The notes under the pieces: model-generated | What the model was told of the DNA's origin: nothing | Seen by the model: only the letters and a program-made list of their open reading frames with translations | Databases searched by the model: none | From: Diploptera punctata | Taxonomy: Eukaryota; Arthropoda; Insecta; Blattodea; Blaberidae | Assembly (NCBI GenBank): GCA_030220185.1 | Contig: JASPKZ010010239.1 | Span: forward strand, 700,001-764,000 | Length of the DNA stretch: 64,000 nt | Direction: 5' to 3' | Shown: positions 1 through 11,412 of the stretch, piece by piece | Numbering within the stretch: position 1 is the first letter of the stretch | How the letters are laid out: the number at the start of each line of letters is the position of its first letter | Program-made: the position numbers and the translations under genes

Positions 1-723
1 ATGGAAGTTTGGCTCATGTTTAATTTTTCCTGTTTACACATTACGGTAAAACCTATTGTTTAAACATGCGATTTTCAATACGAAAGCAACTTATATATCG
101 TGTTATGAAATTAGTTGGGGGGTCTGATAACTCAGGAAGTCGATATTGGAGGAAGGCGTGAAGCGGGCAAGGAATTTGTCCACCGGCTTATCAGAAATCA
201 ATCGGCGGCAGAGATCAAGACTGGGGACCCAACCAATCTGGTATAGTATTTCAATATAGTAGTACAGTCACTTCAAAATATAGTTGTATAGTCTTCTAAC
301 ACAGTCACTTACATGCAAAACATTGGTATCGCGAGAAAGAAACGGGCTTCTAACAACACAATATCCTCGCTAATTCCTATCCTCATAGCTAAGTTAGTAA
401 GGTACCAATGGTTAATCATATTATCTAAATTCTAGCGTGTGTTATATTTAAGGACCTACTTTCAGATTACTGAAATGTTCATCATCATCAACAATCACGG
501 ATTAAGCCCATGTGTCTTGTTCCAGTCTCATAGATTCTCATTGAAAAAGTTGAATCCATCTCTTTTTCGGTCTACTAACATTCCTGTCTCCTTTTGGTTT
601 GTAATTAAGTATAATTTTTGGTATGCGTTCATATTTCATTCTTTGAACATGTTATTCCATTTTTTTCTCGATTCCTTTATTTGATTTAAACGTTTAAAAA
701 TATTTAGCTACTTTCTAATATCT

Positions 724-880
724 TCACTTCTTCTTTAATCCAGAACTTTGAAGCCAGCTACACTTCTCAGAAATCTCATTTCAGCTGCTTCTATGATCTG
801 CTCTTCTCTTTTAGTTAAAAACCAAAATTCACTACCATATAACAGTAAGAGAACTACCACTGCTTTATAAAATTGAAATG
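724..880 (-). pseudogene. LINE reverse-transcriptase C-terminal fragment
   Basis: On the minus strand this reads as the region just after the RT palm of a LINE ORF2. It has a LLYGSEFWFLTKREEQ stretch followed by AAEMRFLRSVAGFK, the usual C-terminal pattern LYGSE-W-LT-RDE-R-L-AAEM-FLR. Only about 50 residues are left, with no polymerase motif, so this is a truncated, inactive copy. The family was recognised by pattern only and the clade is not assigned. Confidence 0.5.
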
Positions 881-1082
881 TTTATTCTATTAAATTTTGT
901 CACTGGTGTCACAGAATAACTGAAGATTACGGCCACTTGTTACAAAGCACGCACCTGGTTCCTAGGTTCGCGTATTTAAACCGTGTCCTGGACAATGTAT
1001 TTTTAAGTTCTTAGGAAAGGAATGAATGCATGTGTCGTAGATTTACAATACTTAACAGAAATGAAATACTTATCAAGGCTGT
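875..1082. repeat. 205-bp dispersed repeat, copy 1
   Basis: About 205 bp that recur at 1816-2030 in the same orientation with roughly 85% identity by eye. Shared landmarks are CTGAAGATTACGGCCA, CACCTGGTTCCTAGGTTCG and GTCGTAGATTTACA. No reading frame or tRNA-like head is visible. The two copies lie on either side of a SINE C copy. Confidence 0.7.
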
Positions 1083-1149
1083 TGTAGAATTATATCAGTT
1101 AAAATAACAAACCAGTTCTACTGCCCAATTAAGTCTTCACTTCCTGTGT

Positions 1150-1450
1150 TTCCGTCTCGCGCACGGCTGTCCCGACTGGGATCCTAGATTCGAATTCTGG
1201 CGGTTCCGGACAGATATTAGTGACCAGCAATACCGGGAATTTTCAAGTTTTTTTATTCCGTTTTCCTGAATTTTTTCCCACCAACACTCTCCATGCCCCC
1301 TTCCCTCCCCTTCATATTATTTAATTTCTCATTCATTCATTTCATATCATCCTTCTCCTCGTCTCATGTTGGGTAAAACAGTTTAGTTGGCAATCAACAG
1401 GTGTTGAAAATATGAGATTGCGGGGATCTAGTGGGGTATCCAGAGTCTTA
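1150..1450 (+). mobile_element. SINE family C (tRNA-derived), copy 1
   Basis: A GGGATCCTAGATTCGAATTC block near 1180 looks like a tRNA B box. It is followed by an ACCGGGAATTTTCAAG-type body and, at the end, CAATCAACAGG and GGGGATCTAGTGG blocks. These landmarks recur in inverted order on the opposite strand at about 5560-6030 and 35138-35960. The ends are approximate. Confidence 0.5.
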
Positions 1451-1815
1451 TCCCATTACTACAAGCTTGAGCAATAAAAAAGGGCAAAATTAATCAACGA
1501 GAGGATTTGTAGCCCCCCCTTTGTGGCCACGGGCTTAACCCAAAAATTGTCAGATTAATCATGAGAGTGAAACTTGGCGAGTTGGACTTACAACTTACAT
1601 AATACTGTAGATTAGACTTTCATTCCACTCGTCTCCAAATACTAGAAATGCGCAATAAATATTTCATGTCGCGCTGCAGACCGAATATAGAACATAGGGA
1701 GAGGTTAAACTAAGGAAAATGAAGAAAGAAAGAACGTCCATCTACTAAATGAATGCTTATAGAACATTTTTGTTTTCTTTTATTGGTTGATATCATAGGG
1801 TATATAATGATTACT

Positions 1816-2030
1816 AAAATGTTTATTCTCTTAAATTTTGTCACTGTTATTAGAGAGTAACTGAAGATTACGGCCAGTTGTTACCATGCATGCACCTGGT
1901 TCCTAGGTTCGCATATTTAAACAGTTTCTTGGACAATGTATTTTTAAGGTCTTCGAAAAAAATGAATGCATCTGTCGTAGATTTACAGTACTTAAAATAT
2001 ATGAAACAATTATCAAGGTAATCATAATTA
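1816..2030. repeat. 205-bp dispersed repeat, copy 2
   Basis: Partner of 875-1082, same orientation, about 940 bp apart. It diverges mainly by substitutions and small indels. It is either a local segmental duplication or two copies of an unrecognised dispersed repeat. Confidence 0.7.
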
Positions 2031-2073
2031 TCAAGAAATAAACATTATCTCAGTCAAAATATAAATTTATTAA

Positions 2074-2112
2074 GTCGACGTTTCAATCTCCTTATGTGAG
2101 ACCATTTTCAAG
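2074..2112 (-). ncRNA. Degenerate hammerhead-like motif
   Basis: On the minus strand a CTTGAAAA box is followed by a potential stem (GGTCTC pairing with GAGATT) and then GAAACGTC. The GAAA box, a two-base palindromic stem III (CG) and a UC cleavage position would fit a Penelope-type hammerhead, but box 1 departs from CTGANGA. No Penelope coding remains are recognised next to it. It is probably decayed. Confidence 0.3.
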
Positions 2113-2113
2113 A

Positions 2114-2442
2114 CATCCATCCATCCATCCATCGATAGTAATTCTGCCCGAAGGCAGGTCCTTCACTGCAATCATAGCATTTTCATTCTATGCTTGCAGT
2201 TTTACTAGGGAATTGTAGGTGTGGTAGCTTCGCGTTGTTTTCCACACCGGTGAAGGATGATGATGATGAAGGCCATATGACTTCGGGGACCGTTTGGGCC
2301 TTAAAGTTTTCCTGACATTTGTCTTACAGATGAGGAAAAATCCCGATAAAAACCTCACCCAGAAAAACTGCCCCGACCGGGGATGGAGCCCGGGCCCGCT
2401 GCGTGGCAAGGCAGCACGCTACCTCGAGACCACAGCGGTGGA
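2114..2442 (-). mobile_element. SINE family A (tRNA-derived), copy 1
   Basis: Read on the minus strand it starts with CCACCGCTGTGGTCTCGAGG (A-box-like) and a mutated B box. A body with ACATTTGTC and CGTTTGGGCC landmarks follows, then a GCTATGATTGCAGTGAAGG segment. The end is GGGCAGAATTACTAT plus a (GGAT)n tail at 2114-2132. The same order occurs in four more near-complete copies of the window, and fragments match parts of it. Peptides translated from it are not genes. Confidence 0.85.
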
Positions 2443-2519
2443 CTTTCAAAACATGGTTGTTTATAAATTTATGATACACAGTTACTATCACCAAGACAAT
2501 TTTAGTTGTTTTTATGTAT

Positions 2520-2919
2520 CTTCTTGTAACCCTATGTTTCCCTTACCAGAGATTTAGTCGCTCTTCCCCTACAGGGAAGAACTTCAACCATACCAATTTA
2601 GTTACACTTGTTTTCATATAGATGTCATTTGAGTGGTCCGTGGTCAGCGTTCCACCTCATACTGACATCTAGGAAACCAAGGTAGTACTAGGACGGGAAA
2701 ATTCGGTAAATGTTGCTTAGAGGCATTTTCATTCAGGTTTAAGGATTTTTACGAGCCTGAAAATCTTCAGACGCGGGACCCACGGCTTGAAGTCCCTCCC
2801 GGAGGACTCGCTCCTTGGATTTTTCCATCCTAAAAAAATCCATCTACCCCGGCCGGGTTTGAACCTGCGACCCTCGGGACCAGAGGCAAGGAGCATAATC
2901 ACTAGTCCACCGCGGCCGA
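2520..2919 (-). mobile_element. SINE family B (tRNA-derived), copy 1
   Basis: The minus-strand head contains GGCCGCGGTGGACTAGTGAT (A-box region) and GCAGGTTCAAACCCGGCC (B box GGTTCAAACC). The body runs through GACTTCAAGCCGTGGG, AAAATCCTTAAACCTGAATG and GACATCTAGGAAACCAAG landmarks (the last on the plus strand). It matches 30423-30712, which lacks the head, and both copies share the left border TTCTTGTAA. Confidence 0.75.
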
Positions 2920-3182
2920 TTTTATATATATACAAATCTAAAAATTCATATTTATAGTTTAAAATATTTGAGCAAGGAATCATATGTTCCACATCATTCA
3001 TTTAAATCTTTTTATTTATTTAATACTTTAATTTGTTCCTTTTTTATGTAGGTCATTTCTGCTATTAATCTTATTTGGTAATTAATTTATTTGTGTAAAA
3101 TTTTTTAGGTTATTCCATTTCATTATCAGTGTGGTTGTTGTATATCAGTCCCACGCTTTAGCCGAGATATATAAGGCATCAT

Positions 3183-3480
3183 TCCGTGGTGTAGAGCCAA
3201 CGGACTTGCATTGGTTTAAGTCACAATGGGGGATGACATTTTCTGATGGAATTTCGGCCAGTGTGATATCGGTCCTCACATAGCATCATGAGGAATTTGG
3301 ACAATTAAAATAAATTGAATCTCAGGTTTAAAAATACCAGCTATTACTGTCGAGAGACCTGTCATGATGAGAACTTGTCACTGCTATACTGGCTGTATGA
3401 TCGTCCACCTATGTAATAAATACATGTGGATGCGAGATCGGCAGCCGTCTGATAAGTCAAAGCTATTCTAGGTCTAGGCA
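3183..3480 (+). mobile_element. SINE family D (tRNA-derived), copy 1
   Basis: A weak B box (GGTTTAAGTC) near 3216 is followed by a conserved 3' block: ACTGGCTGTATGATCGTC, then ACATGTGGATGCGAGATCG and GCAGCCG. The same block occurs at 33005-33300, 40803-41110 (minus) and 52680-52860. The family is defined here only by these four copies. Confidence 0.6.
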
Positions 3481-4416
3481 CCAGTTTAGTTTTAGTTGTT
3501 GTATATGAAGTGTCTTATATTAAAAATATTTTTATAATGTATTATATACTATAAATAATGCTGCAACGGAATTTTTCCATTAAATTTATTAATATGCTAC
3601 TATGTACAAGCCTACAATGAGAAACAAAAATTAAGGATTCCTTCTTGAAGAGGAAACATACCTCTTCATAAGTCTCCAAAACTGGGAATAAAATGATTTT
3701 GGAAATTTAGAATCGTAAGTTGGAAAATCAAGGGGCAAGGCGGGCAAGAATGGATGGACATGATGAGGAGGAAAGGGTTAAACTTAAAGAACCATGGCGC
3801 CAAAGAAAAATAAGAAGAAATAATGAAACATTAAATGAGACGGCTCTGAGAAAAAAAAATGGTCGGCTGTTTCACGCCCAGATTTGAATGCCGACCCTAT
3901 TGCGCTATGCTGTAAAGAAAATATAACTCATCCCTGTATTCAAATAGGAAATTTCTTATGTTAATTATTCGTATGTGATACTTTTAAGTTCATTATAATC
4001 TGTCTAAGAATACGATTGTAAATAAACTTGGAGACTTCATTGAATTTCTCATCATTACAGATCTTGCTTAGTAACAGTATAATAAGATATCATGCATAAA
4101 TCAAGAATTTCAACATTTTATTGATTCCCTTGGTATCTGTATAATAAGACGCCCTCGGGCAGTAGAGGGGAACAGACAATTGAATTCTACTACAGACAAA
4201 GGAGTTGTGTTGCATTAAGGTAAAAGTTAGAAAACTTCTACTCATTCCTACTTTGGATTGTTTTCCTTATTCGAAACTTAATTTCAAGAAGGGATACACT
4301 TTTCTTTAAAACAGTTATTTCATATTAATATTTTCTCCAGTACAAGTTTATTCATTTCATCTCTCAAGGTAAAGCTAGGATTCTATGTTACAATAATAAA
4401 CTGTTTTCTTTTTAAG
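3481..4416. other. No recognisable gene
   Basis: AT-rich sequence without a convincing open frame. A short match at 3556-3600 (CTGCAACGGAATTT, CATTAAATTTATTA) resembles the terminal motif seen beside Penelope-like fragments at 20792, 27671, 49366 and 54256. Nothing else was identified. Confidence 0.5.
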
Positions 4417-4560
4417 AGTCGGTTTCGGCGGACTAGTGATTACAATGCACGTCTCTGGTTTCAAAATCCGAAGGTTTAAACTGACCGAGATGATAGAGTT
4501 TTGAGGGCTCAAATCCTTTGGAAGGGAATATAACATCTTCGATTCTGTGTCCAGATTTAC
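4417..4560 (+). mobile_element. tRNA-like SINE head, family B related
   Basis: GGCGGACTAGTGATTACAAT matches the A-box region of family B. A decayed B box (AAGGTTTAAACTGACC) and a CCTTTGGAAGGGAATA segment follow. The tail was not found. It is also similar to the head at 60415-60540. Confidence 0.45.
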
Positions 4561-5559
4561 GGATGTGAAAATAAAGGACCTATCAACAGATGTCTACAAC
4601 ATTACACGCTAAATTGAATTGGGACGTTGGTGGTTTGTGTTTATAAATAACCTCGTTAAATGATACTAACTTATTTGTAACATTACGCTTGTTGGGCATT
4701 AAAACACTAACTTGCATAGTAGAAAGTTACAATTTATTTTAAAATAACAATAGCAATAATAATGATAGTGATGGGTATAATTATGTTAATGTAAATAAGG
4801 ATGGTGACGATCATTTTACCTGATGAAATGAAGGCTATCCACTTCATGAGGTACAAATGTCATAAATAACACTGAGCAACAAAAACATAAACTTCTTTTT
4901 TTAGTCTCAGAAAGAAAAAAAAATGTTATGCTAATAGTATTTTTTCTCCTGAATTGAAATATGATATCGGGGTTTCTCCATCACGCAAAATTTTCGAGAG
5001 GCAGGAATTTATAATTTCAAACACTTTAATATTTTCTACATTCGTAACTACACAATATTCGAACATTCAGATTCACCTAGAAAGTAAGGAAGTACGATTT
5101 TCTGCTATATTTCGCCTGTGGAGCATCCCTCTTGATGATCCAACAATAAATAATCGGCCATCATATTAAGATTCCATTTGCTTTGATATCTATTTTCCAT
5201 AGCTTAAATCTCATGAGTTAGCTCATTTGGTTTTATTTTATAATGGAAAAATGGACGAAATAACGTTTATTAAAATGTAATTATTTAAATCCATTAATTG
5301 AAATTGGAATAAAAAAACTGTGGGTGATGGAGTTCCGAATACATATTTGAAAACACGATAAAAACTGCATTAAGTACAACTATTGGTACTCATGAGACAA
5401 AAATCATGTTGACCAGTGTAATTAAAATTACGAATAAGCTACAAATAATTAATAACAATGCATAATATAATTGAAGTGAAGAAAGGATATAAATTATATT
5501 TTTTATCTTCTTAATATGACATGAATGGTTGCTATAAACTAAGGATGGACGAGAGTTCT
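4561..5559. other. No recognisable gene
   Basis: AT-rich stretch. Short open frames here begin at non-ATG codons and have no recognisable motif. No repeat family was matched. Confidence 0.5.
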
Positions 5560-6030
5560 TTTAGTTCTTTAATCAGGCTGAAAGGGCAAAGTGCCCTGAC
5601 CACCGCGACCTGAAATATTTATAGCGCTATTCGAGTATTATGGAGATGAATGGAATGAACGTTGTACATCGTCTTCGAGGTCCAACACATACTGCCATTT
5701 TTGGGTTGGACCGTGGCCGCAACGGGTGACTAAAACCCTTCCATTGGCTTCTTCTGTCGTTTTTTATTGGCCAGAACCGGAGAAACCAGACAGCGCTCTG
5801 GTTACATCACTAGATCCCGCAAGCATTAAATACCTGTGGATTGCCAACCAAACTACTTTTCCTAATATAAAATGAGGTGAAGGGCGATTAGATATGAATG
5901 AATGAGAAATGATATGAAGGAGAAGTAATGGTGGGATGAAATTCGGGAAGCCCGTAGAAGAAACCGAAAAATATCTGTATGGACAACCACCTGTACACCT
6001 GTGGAACCGCTAGGATTAGAAATTCGGATC
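5560..6030 (-). mobile_element. SINE family C, copy 2
   Basis: Shares with 35138-35960 the order GCGCTRT, TTATGRARATGARTGGAATG, GTGGCCGCRASGGG, CACTAGATC-CCGCAA, GTGGATYGCCAACCAAA and GAAATTCGGGAA. The tRNA-derived head is expected at the right end but is decayed. The ends are approximate. Confidence 0.55.
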
Positions 6031-6177
6031 TTAATCGTGATATGAAAATAATAACAATACGTGAATTAAAACTATAAACTCATTGAGTAATTAAATAAAA
6101 ATAAAGATGTAGGGTCTCAAATGTAAAGTTATTAGAAAAAACGCAATATGCATTTTATGATGATCATGATGATGATG

Positions 6178-6211
<34 letters not shown>
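6178..6211. repeat. (ATT)n microsatellite
   Basis: About eleven uninterrupted ATT units preceded by a short GATGAT run. Confidence 0.9.
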
Positions 6212-6212
<1 letters not shown>

Positions 6213-6217
6213 CCTCA

Positions 6218-6330
6218 AGGTTTTGTGATCAGAGAATCAAATTACAGTTCATATGGTGCCGGGTTTGATTCCGATCAGATCACGGGAATTTTTCTTTAAA
6301 GGAAATTATTTATATGTTTTCTCTATTATC
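6218..6330 (+). mobile_element. tRNA-like sequence, possible SINE head
   Basis: GGTGCCGGGTTTGATTCC contains a good B box (GGTTTGATTCC). The A box is poor. The microsatellite directly upstream and the lack of a cloverleaf argue for a SINE remnant rather than a tRNA gene. Confidence 0.35.
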
Positions 6331-8940
6331 TAGAATTTACGTTAGATTTAAACATGATGGCTCTGGTGCTTCTTTATCATTTTTATCAACCAACATATCA
6401 TCAGGGTAACGTAACTCTGCCTTCCAGGCCCCCAAACCTCACCAGTGGGTTAGAATTCGTCCGGTGCCATGATAGAATTGAATAAATGTTGAAAGGAAAA
6501 TTCCTGGCATTGGACAGAAAAAATCAAAACGGAATTTGATTAGGCTGGTACAGTTTTCTTTAACGATGTTCTTTATTTTTCAGACTATAGTTTTTTTTTC
6601 TTCCCTGCTCTAAATGTTGTATGGCAAAGAAGTCAATTTTAATTCCCTTCCGAAGAAACACATAAGCTGTATTTTTATTCCCTGAAAAATGCATCAATTT
6701 TAGCCGAATATTAAATCTCGTAACCTTGGAACCAGGGTTTAGTTATCATTAGTCCACCAGTAAATTTAAAACGTTTCTGAACCTATGCTCATAATATTTT
6801 CATACCTCAGAAGTGAGAAAGTTTCTCCAATATTTTAATATTATTCTGTTAAATCTTGGACAAATATTGATAGGGGTCTACTTATTTTAAGGTTGATGGA
6901 GAAGGGATTGTTGGACGACAGGATAATGAAAGGATTCCTCTTTAGTTAAGGAATTTGGGTAGCTCGGTGGGTTAGGGTAGGCTGAGGGTCACTTTCTTTC
7001 AGGGATACGCAAGGATCTGGCGGACTATTTTAGGTTTAGTTGCTTGAGAAATGACGACAGGTTGTAGATACACTCTCACTTTAATAATAACTCCTTACAT
7101 GCCGAACATTTGAACACACAATAATAATCAAAACACGTAATGGTCGGCGTTTATCACGTGGTCACACAATTATGTTCAAGCAACTCAACTGACGACGGAT
7201 TAATTAACAACACCGCGCCTATAATAATATATAATATCGATCTTTTTATATAAGCGAAGATAACTGACAATTCGACTTTATGTTTCACTTGTTAGGTTCG
7301 TGGTATCTCCTTTTACTAACTATTTTAATTGATGCTGTTAGCCTATTAGCCGACACGTGAACAAATGCGTGTGTCCATATCGACACCACAATAAGATGAT
7401 TACAGGGGCACTGCAAGATGAAGAGTGATTTAAGTTCGTGGTTCAAGCCATAAAGTAAACTTTGATCCGCACTCACCATAGTTTGCGACCACGTGATAAG
7501 GTCTCTCTTATAATGTAAAATTGCAGATCATTGGTACTTTTATCTATAATTTAAGATGGAAGGGCTTTGGGGAACATGCGATTCGTCGTGACGTCAACAA
7601 GTTTTTAGGGCCCTCCTTCTATGAGATTATATACAGTGAGGGCATAAGTTGATGGAGCCTGAGATCAGGGAATCCCATCTAATTCGGCATTAGACTTCGC
7701 TTCTAATTAAGTTAAGGGTCTGTGACAGTTCCCGCGTTGATTCTAAGTCCGATTATACTGCAGCCACTGATTCTCCGGCCTGGACGTTTTCACAACAGTG
7801 TTGCCGATATGGATATTCAGTGGGAGTGGCTGCTTTATGTTTGCGGTTAGCAGACAAACAGCTGGCAACAATCTCTGCAATTTCAAACCGTACTAGCGCG
7901 CTATAGCTGCGTCAAGAGCAGTGATTGGTTGTTGCAGACATCTACTCCCAAAACAACCATTTTCGTATTGGCAGTAGAGGGCGAATTCTCCCTTTACCCT
8001 CGTATAACCTAAACTTGAGAGCTGGAGATATGGCGGCTAGGGTATAGGTTAAATGGATTCATTCGTGTCTAATTTGCCTTCCTCACCCCCGTAAAAACAT
8101 GTTTGCTGAGTTTCCAAAATTCCAGCAATAAATTTACATATAGAAATACGAATGTCAAGTCAGGGAGATTATACATTGTTATGCATTTGCTCCAGAAATA
8201 ATTGCTTGTACTTGCCCAAGAAGAAAAGAACTCCAGATATTTTAACTAATTGTATAAGCGTCATAAGACTGTCAGTGGATAATAGCGAAAGGTAGCGGTT
8301 ACCTACTTCTGCTTAGTTACTCATAATTGGAAGTTTATTAATTCGCCATCTAGATTCATCAGTATCATCTATTTTATGAACATTAATGTTCTCATTGAAT
8401 TCTACACATTTTTCCGTTTAAAATTAATCTACACAAGATATAGGTCTGATGATTCTTACTCTAATTAGTCGATTGATCATTCATAAATCTACTTCCTATC
8501 TCGATATTTATTTATCGACTCGGTTGCTCATTTGGGAAGGAGGCTGAGCGAATGACTGGGTGCAATCTGTATATACGAATATGCTACAGTTCAAAGAAAT
8601 TAAGTCAGTGGAATGTACAGAATTCTTGTGTCCGTTGCCATGGTGTGTTCTGTAAAGTCTCTTCCTATATTCCGGCGCGCGGTTCGGGTTTATTTCCGGC
8701 GGGTTAGAGGGTTTTAAACTTCCATCTGTTTTTCTTGATTTGTCGTGTCTGAATTTAGTGGTGGCTTTGGGTTAAAGTCTTCAAATTTACGATATTTAAA
8801 AAATGTCATAGGCAGTAACATTCAAGTTTAGGGTTAGCTTTTTTCCTTTTTTTATTGTTTATACTGATCGTATATTTTAGGGCAAATATTTAAACTAAAA
8901 TATAACTATTTGAAAATTAATCTTATACATATAATAATCA
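6331..8940. other. Long unassigned region
   Basis: About 2.6 kb with no recognised gene. The 7560-8060 part looks less AT-rich than its surroundings but shows no long frame. A degenerate tRNA-like remnant lies at 6715-6770 on the minus strand. A 64-codon frame on the minus strand at 7285-7479 shows no known motif. It could be old repeat or intronic or intergenic sequence. Confidence 0.4.
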
Positions 8941-8943
8941 TGT

Positions 8944-9288
8944 CCACCGATGTGGTCTCGAGGTAGCGTGCTGCCTTGTCACGCAGCGGGCCCGGGTTCG
9001 ATCCCCGGTCGGGGCAGTTTTTCTGGGTGAGGTTTCTATCGGGGTTTTTCCTCATCTGTAAGACAAATGTCAGGAAAACTTTAAGGCCCAAACGGTCCCA
9101 GAAATCATATGGCCATCATCATCCTCATCCTCACCCTTATCATTATCATCAGCATCCTTCATCGGTGTGGAAAGCAACGAGAAGCTACCACACCTACAAT
9201 TCTCTAGTAAAGCTGCAAGCATAGCATGGAAGTGCTATGATTGCAGTGAAGGACCTGTCCTCGGGCAGAATTACTATGGATGGATAAA
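8944..9288 (+). mobile_element. SINE family A, copy 2 (well preserved)
   Basis: The best reference copy of the family. The head runs from CCACCGATGTGGTCTCGAGG to GGGCCCGGGTTCGATCCC, with a perfect B box (GGTTCGATCC). The middle has GACAAATGTCAGG and GGCCCAAACGGTCC, then a CATCATC-rich variable part, then CGGTGTGGAAAGCAACGAGA. The end is GGGCAGAATTACTATGGATG with a short (GGAT)n tail. RNA polymerase III promoter boxes are thus internal and intact by eye. Confidence 0.9.
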
Positions 9289-9594
9289 ATAATCAACATT
9301 CTTTGAACAGTAACGTTAACATATTGGTCATCTCTAGGCCTACATAGAAGCATAAACAGAAAGAAATTCTGTTTACGACAGTATTGCTGTACCTGTAATA
9401 TTACAATATGTGACTGACGTATGTGAGACACATGGCATGATCTTTATATTTAAGCTGTACGATGCTATGTATTCTACACACGAGAAGGTAGCGGGTACTG
9501 AACAGGGAGATTATACATGTATCGTGTTTATGATTTAATAATAAAAATAATAGATCATCGGTTGATTAATGTATTTGACATCGTCCGATTCCTA

Positions 9595-9800
9595 ATAGCC
9601 AATTTTGTCGGTCCATCCAATCTCCTGGTTGTAGATGTTTCTCCTTCATGTATAAATATATTTCCTGACTCTATGAGGTTTTAGGTCTTCCTCTGCCTCG
9701 CCTTCCCTCAGGTTTCCATTCCAAAACAGATTTTGGTAGCCGATACTCTTCCATTCGCTTGTCCATACCATCTTAATTGCTGAGTTTTTATTTAATCTAA
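9595..9800 (-). pseudogene. LINE RT C-terminal fragment
   Basis: On the minus strand, pieces of WYGQ, a GKARQRKT-like basic block and IGWTDKIG match in order the tail of the LINE protein at 50890-51495 (WFRHVQRM, GRRSRGRPKTSW, GDWMDRQNW). Frames are shifted within the fragment. It is a dead tail copy of the same or a close LINE family. Confidence 0.5.
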
Positions 9801-9882
9801 ATGAGGAGTCCTAAGTAATTTCTGTGTAGTTTCCAGAATCGAATCACACCACTTCCCAAACAAACTTATTTTATTTAATCTA

Positions 9883-10476
9883 AAATAGTGTCTTCAATCT
9901 TCATTTTCTCTCTTACAACTGAGTTCCATTTCATCTTATCTTTTCTGTCAAATTCTTCCTAAAGGGCAGATCAGACTCTTAGCTGTAGTGAAAGCAACTG
10001 ATCTAACGATGGACACCTGAAAAAATTCTCGGTCCTCCAGGTTGAGGGTAGATGCGGTAGGCCAGCTCCCCCTATCAGAAAAAAATTGAAATGCTAAAAA
10101 ACCTAATAGATATAAGCCGGTCAGATTAAAAGGAAGACGAAAAAGATTTTGGTAGCCAATCCTCTCCCATTCGCTAGACATTTCCATACCATCTTAATTG
10201 CTGAGTTTTTATATAATCTAAAATAGTGTCTTCAATCTTCATTTTCTCCCTTATAACTGAGTTCCATTTATCTTATCTTTTCTGTCAAATTCTTCCTAAA
10301 GGGCAGATCAGGCTCTTAACTGTAGTGAAAGCAACTGATCTAAGGATGGGCACCTGAAAAATCCCCGGTCCTCCAAGTTAGGGGTTGATGCGGTAGACCA
10401 GCTCCCTCCCCTCAGAAAAAATATTGCAATGCTAAAACACCTAACAGAGATAAGCCGGTCAGATTAAAAGGAAGAC
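9883..10476 (+). repeat. Tandem duplicated block, possible LINE leader
   Basis: A block with CTTCAATCTTCATTTTCTC, AAAGGGCAGATCAG, GAAAGCAACTGATCTAA, GATGCGGTAG and AAGCCGGTCAGATTAAAAGG occurs twice in direct orientation, about 333 bp apart (first copy from about 9883, second from about 10217). The second copy runs directly into a LINE endonuclease start. The block may therefore be a leader made of repeated monomers, or a local duplication of an old LINE 5' end. Confidence 0.6.
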
Positions 10477-10600
10477 AAATCAAGCTACGAAAACGAACTC
10501 TGCTAATTGGAACATGGAACGTAGAAGGCGTAAGAAAAATGGAGGAGGTCCTTAAATATATGAAGGATTTGAAGGAGGATATAATCGTACTGACAGAAAC

Positions 10601-10604
<4 letters not shown>
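10470..10604 (+). pseudogene. LINE apurinic endonuclease, N-terminal fragment
   Basis: An open stretch of about 44 codons reads RKRTLLIGTWNVEGVRKMEE and ends KEDIIVLTET. This is the classical start of the exonuclease-endonuclease-phosphatase domain of LINE ORF2: the asparagine after GTW, then the catalytic glutamate in LTET. The frame stops at once in an AAT array, so only the first catalytic residues are kept. It follows the duplicated block at 9883-10476. Confidence 0.7.
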
Positions 10605-10664
<60 letters not shown>

Positions 10665-10692
10665 TAATAATAATAATAAAATAATAATAATA
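10602..10692. repeat. (AAT)n microsatellite
   Basis: About 90 bp of near-perfect AAT repeats placed directly after the truncated endonuclease fragment. Poly-tyrosine frames on the other strand are artefacts. Confidence 0.95.
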
Positions 10693-10967
10693 AATATAGT
10701 AATAAGTAATACATATGTATATTGAGAGTAAAATACAATTTATACTGTAATTAATTTTCTCTTGAAATAGCGATTTTTTAGATATAAATCGAGTGGATAA
10801 AATTACCTGATATCCTGGTTATCATAGATCCAGGATGGCCCGCAACTGTTTACCCATGGCTTCCAGCTAAAGACGGTAGTCCTGTGAATTGGATTATTAT
10901 TTATTATTATTTATTATTTATTTAGCCTGGTGGAGTTAAGGCCATGTGGCCTTCTCTTCCACTCACC

Positions 10968-11140
10968 AGAACAAGCATATGTTACATATGAATACAAAAA
11001 AAATACAATAATAGTCATATAGAACAGGACAAACATATGTTACACATGAGTACAAAAAAAATTACAATAGTAGTCATATTAGACAGGACAAACATGTTAC
11101 ATATGAATACAAAAAAAAAGTTACAATAATAGTTATTGAA
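10968..11140 (-). repeat. Triple tandem repeat in LINE 3' UTR
   Basis: Three copies of a 53-60 bp unit start at 10968, 11021 and 11081 (plus-strand landmarks AGRACARG, ACATATGTTACA, GARTACAAAAAAAA, ACAATARTAGT). They differ by a few substitutions and A-run length. The unit lies between ORF2 and the conserved 3' terminus and was not noticed in the truncated copies. Confidence 0.8.
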
Positions 11141-11412
11141 CAATTCATTATCTGTCATATTGAATAATAATGAAATTAATGTCTAATAATAGAATGAAAC
11201 TAAATACAATTAAAATTAAATTAATGATACAATGAATAAAAAAAAGGAATAACAGCTCGAATCTACTATGCATAAAAAGAAGAGAAAAAAATACACTACA
11301 ATGAATTAATCTACGCTTTTTATACAAGGCATTAGGTAAATATATTAACAAATCCTAAGTCTATTTTTATTAAATAATGCAAAAACGCATTATTAATTCT
11401 TAAAAAGTAGTA

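Noticed and set aside
2188..2557. Small proteins with FLTFVLQMRKNPDKNLTQKN or a QFFWVRFLSGFFLICKTNV type of sequence, also at 8906-9224 and 29090-29432
   Set aside because: They are the two strands of SINE family A read as peptides. The same peptide occurs wherever the SINE occurs.
10412..10738. Poly-tyrosine frame
   Set aside because: Translation of the AAT array on the other strand, with unrelated flanks.
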